A program made the translations under genes and the position numbers. Positions 12,976 through 24,900 of a stretch of DNA of 64,000 nucleotides are shown one piece after another; within the stretch, counting starts at the first letter, position 1; each line of letters begins with the position of its first letter. The notes under the pieces were generated by a model that did not search any database, had not been told where the DNA came from, and worked only from the letters and a program-made list of their open reading frames with translations. The DNA is taken from contig NC_088795.1 in assembly GCF_011386835.1 (NCBI RefSeq), positions 18,298,941 to 18,362,940 on the forward strand. Direction: 5' to 3'. The DNA is from Chrysemys picta bellii (Eukaryota; Chordata; Testudines; Emydidae).

Positions 12976-15900
12976 CATTAGAAAGACACACTAGAAAGGA
13001 AATGAGCCGTTAAGGCAGTGGGTAAGCGCGTGATAACCCAACATAGTTAATACAGAAGCCAACACTTACCTCTCCCAAGAACGGCTCTTCAGTAGCTTGG
13101 CTATCTTCATTATCACTTTGTACTGATTGGTCCGATTCTTTAAGAGCCTTTTGCAGAGAACGGAAGATGGCATTTGGAAAAAGGTAGCAGGGGAGAGAGA
13201 GAGAGAAAGACACTCAGCACTGAAGAACACAGATTAAAAGGAACACAAGCCAACAATATACAGAGCGAGTCTGCCAAGAGCAGAACTCCATTTGCAGAAA
13301 TATAAATGTCTTCACTTCCTCGGTTTTCCACACTAAGAGCCACACTTAGACCACATCTACACTACAACAGCACAGCTACAGCGCTGCAGGTTCGCCATTG
13401 TAGCCACTGCACCGTAGATGCTTCCTACGTCGACAGAAAGGGTTTTTCCACCGATGTAGCCAATCCACCTCTCTGAGAGATGGTAGCTATGTTGATGGAA
13501 GAATTCTGTCGACCTAACTATTCTGCACAGGGCACAGAGTTTTTCACAGCCCTGAGAAATGTAGCTAGGTCAAAATAATTTTTAGGTGTAGACCAGGCCA
13601 TAGTTTTCCAATTAGCATCTGAACACATGTAGCCACGTTTTTTTTAAATTTGACACTTATTGATGGTAGCCAAAAGAGCATGTGCACTATCATGATATGA
13701 AGAGTGTTTGTAACAGACTCTGACAAAGGAGAGAGTGTGAAGCAGAGAATGTAGGGCGAGGGCATATTTCATTACCACTTTAGACCACTAAGAAAAAAAA
13801 GATGCGTATTCAATGCAAGCCGTTCTTACTAGAAAGCTTACAAGTGGAAATCTCAGATTCAGTCCCACATGCTGAAAATTAAACCATTAGACCAAACCCT
13901 TCTCTGGTATGCTAGGGGGGAAGTGTGGCCAGGTGCCGCAGGGGAAACCCTACCACCCCAACCCCAATCAGGGGAAATGGGTTCGGGCTGGGTCACTAGC
14001 TAGGACTGTCCTGGAAAATGGCCACACCTGCCCGCCTCATTAACAGGGGCTAAAAGCTTGGGAAGAAGGGTGGGGGGGACAGAGAGGAGTATGCTCAGAA
14101 GGAGCCTGTTGCCACTGAGGCCTGTGCTAGGCCAAACCTGTCAATAATCTATTTACAGATAGTTGGAACTGGTTGGGGGGGACTGGACACAGGAATAAAG
14201 AGTGCGGGTGTTGCACCAGCTTGAAGTGGTCCTGACTTATTGGGGAGCAGGGCCAGGAGGCTGAACCCAGCGGGGCACGGTGAGCACCCCGTTACAAGAA
14301 GGGCCTAGCTTCCAGGCCTGCTGCTGCATCAGATTCACTCTGGGAAGAGTGGGCAGCCCCCTTAAATCAGTATCCTGCAAGGTACAGCACACACTAGGCA
14401 GGGCCACCAACTGCTCCTCATGACAGGAGCAAAGCACGCTGCCTGGCAGTGCATTCCCTGCCTTCTTCCACCCCTACAATCCTGGACCTGGACGGTCCCT
14501 AGATCATTGTTGTGGCGAGAGCTCCCTTTCCCAGCTCCCTCATTCCATATGATAAGGGCAGGATTCCCCGTACTGTCTGTCTCCAGAGTGATGAGCACTT
14601 AGACGCCACAGATTATATTTCTCTCTGCAACTCCCATTAGAGTGAATTACTATCTTGAATTAGGTTTAGCCAGAGTTCACAACACTTTGTTTTACCAGAT
14701 GTTTAAGGGACGGTAGAAATTGCAATATAAGTAGAGATTGCCTACAACAAACGTGACTTGCTGAGAATGTGGGACTGCAGAGAGAAAGAGAGAAGAGTAA
14801 CTGTTTATTTCTGGGCTAGCTACGAAGGTTGTTATTTACTCTGTGCTTTCCAGGGTGGGTCTTCCCCCAACACGTTGCAATTCTTTTTGTTAATGATCCG
14901 GAGGCTGCAGAGATTGCCTGACAACAGGAAGGATGACACCTTTCTACACCCACAGACAACATAAACATTGTAATGGACACTACAAAAGGATTAAAAAAGC
15001 AACCAATATGGAGGAGCAAAGAAACCCCATAAGACTCATGTCAAGATTAATTTCGCTCCCTGTAGACAGAGATCCTAAAACAAACACACCATTAACTGCT
15101 AACTGGGCGATAAGAAATAAACTAACTAATGATATTCACACAGTTCTAGTGCCAGAGATTTCAGGGATTTTTTTAAATATGAACTTTCAGATTTTATGTG
15201 AAAATTGTAAATTTACAACATGCTCATAAGCTGAGTCATTCATATGTTCTGGTATAACTATTGAGTTAAAAGAGAAATTATTCTTACCTGGTACATTTTT
15301 TTTATATTAATATGGCAAAAAAAGATCTTTGTTGTTTTTGTTTGCTTACCTCCTCTGGTTTGCCATCTACAAGACTCTCTTTATTCAGAGCTGAAGTAAT
15401 CTACAAAATAAATAAGATTTATTAGTTAAGTGGTTTTCTCTCTTACTTTAGGGTATGTAGCAAGTGTTAACATTTCGCAGGTCACCATACGTTGGAGATG
15501 AAGATAAGCCCTGATTGCATGAGAGCTGAAACCATTCTAGAACATTTCCCTGATCATTGTGCAGAGGAATTTACGTTGAGACCCATGCTAACCAAACCGT
15601 GATGGAACTGACTGCTTCTAAAGGTTAAAATCTTCTTGGATTTTAGCTTTCTGGGGGCAGAGACTGTGTCTTCCATTGTGTTGCACAATGGGGCCCCAAT
15701 CCTGATTGGGACTTCTGAGTTCTACTGTAGTAATAAAATAATAAAAATAATGTTATAACACAGCTCTCAGGGGGGAAAAATCCCTATCTATAGTGATTAG
15801 GGAAACTGGATTTTGTTAGGATTATTTCAACCACAGCACGATAATGTGTCAGGGTAGGATTTTCAAACAGGCGGAAGAGTGCAGACACCTACCTCTCATT

Positions 15901-18900
15901 GACTTTCAATGTGAAGTGGGTGTCTAACTCCTTTAGATCCCTGTGAAAATCCCAACCTAATGTATAGATAAAGAGTTAAAATACAGACTGGAAAAGCATT
16001 AGTCCAGCAGCTGGACAGAATGGCTTTTCTAATACCACTAATCTCATCTGATTACTTCTAGTTCTACACCTTGAATAGTATCCCTAGCGGCTGTTCTAGT
16101 CTGTATATTTAGCCTAATGCACAGGTTTTTTCCTAGACTCTCATTTTTATTTACATTACTGTAAATACAGCAATGAAAAGTGATATTCCAGAAGTTCCCT
16201 TGGTTTGGCCAGAGTGCCAGACCAAAAAATAATAAAATAAAGCCACATGCTACTAGAAGCTCATTCTGGCAAACTGACACCAATTCCTCTTTTTATATTA
16301 GTGATAAAGTAAGGAACCTAATAAATTGGTTTTTGTTGTCAAGATGTCATTAACTCTAAGACTAGTCAGTCACTCTGTATTGTTTCAACTCAATAGATAA
16401 CATGGATTCAGTTTAAAGTGCAATTCTTTGCTGAAAACTGGCTATTTTTCAGACACACTTTTAAGTTTGGAGGTGCTACAGATTACAAAAATGAGGAAAG
16501 TGTTTGCACCAACTTAGTCAAAATTAAAGGAAGACAAATTGGAGATTTCATAGAGGCAACACTGTTCTACTGAAAAAGGTGAAGAATGCAGCATTGAGAA
16601 ATAAAGGTGATGGCTTAAAAAGCAAGCTCACAAAAGCACGTCAGATAGGGTGACCAGGTATCCGGTTCTCAACCGGAACACCCAGTCGAAAAGTGATCCT
16701 GATGGTTCCGGTCAGGACCGCTGCCTGAGCTGCTGACTGTCTGGTTGGTGGCACTGGGACTGGCAGGCTCCCTGCTAGCCTCCACGCCGTGTGGTTCCCA
16801 GGAAGCAGCTAGCATGTCCCCCCTCTGGTTCCTAAACGTAGGGGCAGCCGGGGGCTCCACACACTAACCCCGCACCCCAACCCCTTGCCCCAGCCCAGGG
16901 CACCCTCCCACAACCCCCTGTCCCAGCCCAGAGCCCTGTCCTGCACCATGAACCCCTCATCCCTGGCCCCATCCCAGAGCCCACACCCCCAGCCAGAGCC
17001 CATACCCCCTCCCACACCCCAACCCACTGCCTCAGCCCGGAGCCCCCTCCCATACTCCAAACCCCTCAGCTCCACCCCCAGCCCAGAGCCACCTCCTGCA
17101 CCACAAACCCCTCATCCCTGGTCCCACCCCAAAGCCCGCACCCCCAGCCAGAGCCCTCACGCCCCTCCCATACCCCAGCCCCCTAAGCCAGCCCAGTGAA
17201 AATGAGCAAGTGAGTGAGGGTGGGGAGAGCGAGCGACATGGAGGGGAGGATGGAGTTTGCAGGGGGCAGGGCCTCAGAGAAGGGGCTGGGCAAGGGTGTT
17301 CGGTTGGTGCGAGTAGAAAGTTGGCAATCCTAACGTCAGATTTCAAGGATTTGTGTACACAGAGACACAGAAGATACTATGAAGATGCAGAGCATGGACA
17401 TAGAAAACTCATTTTCTATTTCAAAGCACATCAATTCACCTAAAAGGTCAATCAGGTCCCATACCACCATACTTACATACTCTACATATACCACTAAATT
17501 CCTTACCATTAACACTTACAGACATTTTTGAACTAGCACCTAATCAAAGTATGGGTTTGAGGGTCTGAAGTGTCTTGCTGTCTTCGTGATAACAGGCACC
17601 AGAGACCAATTTTAAACACAAGAATGAAAAACTGTGGGTCTGAAGACTTATCCCTGTATCCTACTTAGGCAACAGTTGTTTCTGGAGACCAGATTTAACT
17701 CTGTCACTCCAAGATAAGGATGTTTTTCTGGGTTAGAAAGAGGTAAACTGTACCCAAACAGTGTAAATTGCTATTTCAAAAGGTAGAGAAAACATCTATC
17801 TTTCTGAATGTAAATGGATTTGATTGTTTTGGGGTTCTTCTTGGGAGGGAAGGGTTTCCTGTTTCCTAAAAATTATTACCACCCAAATAAAAAAAAGAAT
17901 ATTACTCTTAGTATTTTATCCTAATTCGACACTGAAAAGAGGGTTTAATTTTTTAATTATGTACTATACATGTGTAATTGCACTGAATTGCATCTCCACA
18001 TACATGAGTAATTTCTATTAACAGGAAAAAAATGAGGTTCAGATTTTCAAAGCAGTCTAGAGGATTAGACACACATTTATTAAAATTAATAGATGTATCT
18101 AAATCCTCTTGACCGCTTTGAAATTTTCAACCTGAGTGTCTACAACAAGAGGAGAACATATACCTTAAAAAAATATTGCTACTGCCATAAAAAGCTCTAG
18201 ACAGAAATTTCTCCAGGGTCTCATAAGGTATTTTGTGTTGTGTATCTAGATAAAAATTTCAGAGCAGATACGGTGTTTTTCTGGATCTTCTTGAACAATG
18301 AGCACACTGCTGGTGCTTAAATAATAAGTCTTCAAGTTAGTGGTATTTAAATAACCTGAGGGTACTGTTTATAGCAGTGGTCACCAACCAGTCGATCGAT
18401 CACGATCTCTGGCGGTGCAGTGTGGCTGCCACTAAGGCAGACTCGCTGCCTACCCCAGCCCCACGCCACTCCCGGAAGTGGTCAGCATGGCCACAGGGGC
18501 GGGAGGGGAGGGGGCCCAGGGGTCTCTCTCCGCTCACTGCTCCTGCCTGCAAGCACTGCTCCTGCAGCTCCCATTGGCCAGAAGAGCTGCGGGGGCAGTG
18601 CTTGCAGAGAGGGGCAGTGTGCGGAGCCACATGCTGCCCCCCCCCCGCACAGGGACGCGTTGGCCCCTTCCAGTAGCGGTGTGGGGCCAGGGTAGGCAGG
18701 GAGCCTGCCTTAGCCTCGCTGCACTGGCCGCCGACCGGGAGCTGCCAGAGGTAAGTGCTGCCTGACAGGAGGCCACACCCCAACTCTCAGCCCACTCCTG
18801 AAGCCAGTGCCCCATACCCCCTCCTGCACCCCAAACCTCCTCCTGAACCCCAACCCCTTGCCCCACCCCTGACCCGCTTCCCAGAGCCAGCACCCTGTAC

Positions 18901-21900
18901 TCCCTCCTGCCCCAGCCCGGAGCCCCCTCCTGCAGCCAAACTCCCTCCTAGAGCTTGCACCCCAACCCCCTGCCCCAGGCTCAGCCCAGAGCCCCCTCCC
19001 ACACTGCAAACCCCTCGGCCCCAGCACAGACCCCGCACCCCCTCCCGAACCCCAACCCCCTACCCCAGCCCGGTGAAAGTGAGTGAGTGACCGGGGGGGG
19101 GCGGGGCCTCAGGGAAGAAGCGGGGTAGATCCTGGATTGCCCTTAGATTAAAAAAAAAGTGATCTTGGGTGTAAAAAGATTGGAGACCACTAGTTTATAG
19201 GATAGTCATTGTAATATAGTAGTTATCACAGGGTCATAACTGCAACCTGGGATAATACAGCTTTAACTGAGTTATCAGGAAGCACCCTCAAGATACTACT
19301 ACACAGAAAAATGTTATATCCTCTCACGTGCTCTGTTTTGTTACTGCTATTCCAACTCTCCATCCATATGCCAAATAATATATGCACCTCAACTTCTGAC
19401 CCTGTCTCTAATATTTTATATTTCAACATATTCCTCAGTATAAATACTTAATACATACACAACTTTCAAGCAGATTTACCTTTTGCCCTAGGTCATCCTT
19501 CCTGTACCCCAAAAGTTCAAGGTATTTGCCACGAGAATCTTCTTCAAAATTCACCTTAAAAAAAAAACAAAAAACTAATAGTCAAAAGAAGCATGTTTTG
19601 AATCCTAATTTCATTTTCCCCATTGTAATTTCAACTGACCATGTATTGGAAATCAATGATTAAGCAAAATGTGTTAAAAAGGGAGAACTTAATTGTGGAC
19701 TCTGAGGGTACGTCTATACCCAGCCGCTAGTTCGGCGGCTGGCAATTGAACTTCTGGGTTCGACTTATCGCGTCTTGTCTGGACGCGATAAGTCGAACCC
19801 GGAAGTGCTCGCCGTCGACTGCGGTACTCCAGCTCGGCGAGAGGAGTACCGCGGAGTCGACGGAGGAGCCTGCCTGCAGTGTGTGGACCGAGGTAAGTTC
19901 GAACTAAGGTACTTCGAACTTCAGCTACGTTATTTACGTAGCTGAAGTTGCGTACCTTAGTTCGATTTGGGGGTTTAGTGTAGACCAAGCCTGAGGATCT
20001 GGGCCTCTGAGTATAGCTATGTCTAGTAACTGGACCTCTTCAATTTCCATTTGGTTCTTATTCTGAAAACACAAAACGTCATAACTAATAACAGAAAGCA
20101 TATTTTACCTTACCAAATGAAATCTCTCATTATCTGACCGAGTATAAAGATGTACCACTACTAGGCTAATGGTTAAATTATGTCAAACCTTCCCCAGAAT
20201 CTGTAGCTCTTTGCTTCTGCTAGAACATCTTTTAAGAGCAGACACTAAAGCGTACCTATTTCAAAGATTTCTTGTCCTGCCACCAGTAATCTCTTTTGAT
20301 CAAGTATATGGATTATTTGATACCATTTTCAGAATCTAATCTCATTCTACTGTACAAACTAGAAATTGCCTCATTAGCTTTACACAGCATTTTCTGTTTA
20401 AAATGTTTTACCATGTACTGAGAACCACTTTTAGTATTGGTTTTAAGAGGCTGGGGAATCCTTTAATAATTCAGAAACATCTGAAAAACATTACCTTTAA
20501 GAAAGACCACACATTTTTCTCAAAATCAGTCAGGGCAGCTTCTATTTTTTTCTGACAGTAGTTGATGAAGCCTTCGGATTGCACAGCTTCTTGCAGCTGA
20601 TCCGAGCGGTTCAGAAACTCTTTCTCCGTGACAACTTGACTCACATACACGTGGTGGTGCTGCTGCTGCTCGGGTCCTTGTTGATGAGACTTTATATTCT
20701 CAAATGTAACAAGCTTCCCTCCAAACTGTAATTTAATAAATAATGTACCAAATATTACAACATATTGATACAATACACACCCATTTATACACACATTTAT
20801 ATATTACTTACACACACATTTTCTCTCTTGATTTGTTGCCCCAATCCTGCAAACACTTACACATGTGAGTAGCCCCATTGAACTCATTGAGACTACTCAG
20901 AGTAGTAAAATAACTCATTTGCATAAATGTTTGTAGGATCACAGCCTCAGACTGAAAGCTCTTAGGAACAGGGACAGTGTATTTGCACATCTAACACAAT
21001 AGGGCTCTAATCTTGATTGGGGCTTCTGGTGCTGCTACGATAGAATTGTTAAATAATAAAATTACATATACACATATGGCATGATAAGTGCTACCTGAAA
21101 ATATACCTAAAAATGTGCAACACTACCTTAGACAGCACACAACTGGCAGATTAGATAGACAGAAATAAAAGTGGCAGAGAAAGAACCAAGACTGGGATAA
21201 TAGGGAAAGAAGAAGAAGAAGAAGAAAAAAAAGGTAACTGATTTGGCTTTAAATGAGTAAATAGTATAAAGCAAAAAACCCACACACATCCAAATTTCTC
21301 AGTTAGCTAATGGAGAACTAGGATGAGCTAATGGGAATCAACATCCCAAAATACAGTTAGAAGGATATATGAATTGTTTCCAAAACAACATGAATTATAC
21401 CCTAATGGAGATGTCAAATTTCACGTTAACCTATGAATTAGATAACACTATGCTGAGACTAGATCAGTACTTTGGCACAGATATCTATTCTGAGTCAGGG
21501 TTCAACACTGAGAGAACAAAATCCTAGTATATTCTAGTTCTCAGTTAAAAAACCTGTAACTTAGAAGTAAGTGAACAATGAAGTTATAGAACAGATGGCT
21601 CTGCTCTCAAAGTACAGTGGAACTTTGCTAAATCTCACTTGGCTAATCTGTGACTTTGATAATCCTATATATAGATATACACACACACCAACAAAACTTG
21701 GCACTCTCACCCTGCTTCTCAGCAAAGACTTAACAGCAGAGAGGTCTCACACACTTCAAAGCTGTTACCAAACATAGAGTGTATTTATTATGCAGTGTAG
21801 TTCGTAATTGAAAACTAAAGTACTCCACAGTGGACTTTCCAGTCATTATTGCAAATGAGTGAAGCTCTGTTGTAATGCAATATAGCACCCTTTCTACATT

Positions 21901-24900
21901 GCTTGCAGAGAATATATCAGAAATGTTACAGCAAAGTCAATTTTGCCCACTCAGTAGCCTACAAAGGGGCTCTCACTTACTGAAAATGATGCACCCACAG
22001 GCCGTCGGACCCATTTGGGTGGCTTCTTTAATGGTAGAACGGTGCTCTGAGGAGTTGTCTGCTGTGGAAGCTGCAACGGAGGGAGGGGCTGCCCCGTGCC
22101 AAATGGATCAAGATTCCCAAAGGAGGATGAAAGCTTTAAAGAGAAAGAAACTGATTGCACATTTCCTGCAGTATTCAACGTAAGATACATATTTGTACAT
22201 GATAATTATTCAACAGTCTAGTGCACTACTTTGGCAGTCAATGCTTCCGCCATTTTCAAATATTGTCACACGGAGCAAACTATTTTCTTCTCCAACTTCA
22301 CATTCTCCTCTTCACATTTTTCAATACCTTGTCTACCTGTTTCTGCCTCAAACCATCTGTGCTCCCTCCCATGATGGAGTAAATGCTGATCCGTCCATCA
22401 AAAGAAGCAGCTGAAAGGATAGCAGGGTTTCTGGGACACCACTGAACGTCAAAGCACCATTGGGTATTTGTGGGAAGCTCATACAACACCTGTGCCAAAA
22501 CAGAGTTTGATGAAACAGTATTAACATCATAAACGACACTGTAGACACTAATGTGTCACTAAAGATCCTGTGTCAGTAGGATGGGCAACCACACGCTGAA
22601 ACAGGATTATGGTCTCCTGCTTTAAAATCATCTCCATGGGACGAGAGAAAGAAGGGGCTAAAAACTGTGCCTAAAGGCTTTCAAGAGAAGAATGATGGCT
22701 TTGTGGTTAAGGTGCTGGAATGCGACTCGGGAGATCTGGCTTCTGTGCCCACCTCTGCCACAGACATCCTGCACAACCCTAGGCTAGTCACTTAGGGTAA
22801 ATTTTTCAAAATCTAAGGGATTTAGGAGCCTAAATCCCATTGAAAATTATGCTATTTTTCTCAGCTGAGAACCATTGGCTTCCCACTTTGATTCAACAGA
22901 GCCATCGTCTGCTGCTGACCAGGGCACAGCATAAGGCTGATTGCTTTGGAACGAGGGCATGATTGGAAGAATGAGGTATAGCTTAACCTTGGGAGAAACC
23001 TGTTTACTTATGCTGACTTTCACCAATGTTCTGTGCACAGTTTGGGGTCTTTTTGCATTATGGGAACATCCATAGGAAGGTGTTAGGGCACATTTCAAAT
23101 AGCCAAAGAAAATGTATTCATATTTTAAAACTATGTTTCCATGACTCAATGAGTTTCTCTTGTATTATATAGTAACTATGGGAGCCCTCTGTTGGGTGAA
23201 AAACTACCTGTTTTCTTCCCATAGATTTTAATCAAAGACTCAAGTCTATTGAATAAAGAATCCACACCGTTTTAAAAAGTTGTTCAGTTAAAAACCTGCA
23301 AGGAATGTAATTATTAAAGCTTCTATTAATTTTCCATTAACACAATCAGACATTAATTCTTACCACTTCTACAGCAAATACAAAATAGTGTCTGGCTGAA
23401 AATACCTTATAGCTTTAAAAAAAAAAAAAAGGGGGGGGGGGAGCACATAAATTCCCATCCAACAAAGCTGAAACATGCTTAACTTCAGTGGGACCACGCA
23501 CCTGCTTAACATTAAGCATGTGCTTAAGTGCTTTGCCAAATCAGAGCCATAAGGATGTAGGTACAAAAACATCTGTATTAGAGTAGGGTACTGCCATTTA
23601 AATGGTGGAGTAAGAAATGACATAATCAATACTAATTTGATTTCTCCCCCAAATCAGAGTTCTCATGCGTAGCTTTGAATGGATGCAATCATGTCAAAAA
23701 CCCATGGCCAGGAAGCCTCAACACCTTCAAAAACTCCTTCCTTCGAGTAGGAGCAAAGAAAGCAGGTCCTTTCAAATACCCCACTCCATGGGGGCCAAAG
23801 GAGGTAGAGAGCAGGTGTGTGGTCTACAAAGGCTTTCACATGTGCAAGGAAAAGGGTTCAGGGATCTCATATGGAGGGCTGAAAGTAGGCTGGTTGGCGT
23901 ACCATATGACGTAAGAAGCGGCTGCCGGTCCCGGCTCGTACAAGGCTGATGTTACCGTCGCTGCCCCTTTTGTGCCCCCCCCAGGGCTGCCAATGGTGGG
24001 GGACAAAAGGTGCAGCTGCCCTGTGGCCCGGCAATTTAAAAGGGCCCAGGATTCCTGGCCACCGCCGCTGCTACCGCAGCAGCGGCCAGTGCCCCGGGCC
24101 CTTTAAATTGCTGCCGGAGCCCCGAGTGGCGCTGGGCAGCAAGGAAGGGCTGACTGGGGGAGGCTGACCCCCAGCCCCGCCCCTTCTGCCTGAGGCCCTG
24201 CCCCTTGTTGGGGGGCCTGGGAGCCGGGTCCCTGTACAGGTAAGTATTTTATTTTACTTTCACCCCGCTCATATGTATCACCAGACCCCAGATTTTTGGC
24301 TCATGGTTTCTTTGGATTGCAAAGAACACCAGGTGTGTCAAAAAACACACCACAAGGAAATCCTGGACAAAAAAAACAAGAGCCCATAGACAGGTGCACT
24401 TCACAAAGCTACTTTTAGCAGAGGCAAATGAAATGGATAAAACTGAAATGACAGTGTCCCTTCAGTGAACCATAAGAGCGAGCAGGGGACAAGTCTTGTC
24501 CTGTTCTGGTTTATAATAATATATATGGCTGACAGTAGCAGCTAACACTTCCAGGTCTTAAAGAGGTCACCTTTGTATAAGACTTTTCCATTTTTTCTCA
24601 GTTGGGTTGTGTGTACAAAATGTTTGGGGTCAGAGAACACAGTTTTGGTATGAAGGGCACAGTCTAAAACAAATATTAACTAGTTTAAAAAAATGTTTTC
24701 TCACAACACTGTGTCATCTATGTACAAAGTCAGTATGTTCTCCACAACAAATGTAATGCAAAGAATGTTTCTCTGTTTATGACCTTTAAAAATGGTTTGC
24801 ATACAATACCTCCCCTGTATTAGGGTTAGAGCAGAGAATCTTAGCATCCTTTCCACAGCTGAGTAACAGCTCAGAATCTGCCATACTCCAAGCAATGGTC

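Larger units (their letters stand above)
11749..13069. other. SEC31A intron with MIR-like and MITE remnants and a CA repeat
   Basis: About 12260-12400 reads as an inverted MIR-like SINE (TCCTCATTTTACAGAGAAGG). About 12518-12663 is another palindromic MITE (TCCAGCAAAGCATTTAAGC). A CA microsatellite spans about 12939-12974. No gene is visible. Confidence 0.6.
22831..24809. other. SEC31A intron remainder
   Basis: Apart from the MITE at 23446 and the GC-rich repeat at 23890, this stretch shows no gene. Confidence 0.5.

Noticed and set aside
16885..17199. Proline-rich open frames on both strands
   Set aside because: They lie within the C-rich low-complexity interior of a hAT-like element and mirror each other; no conserved domain.
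18400..19090. Several 80-127-codon frames on both strands
   Set aside because: All are inside the hAT-like element at 18375-19192 and reflect its composition.
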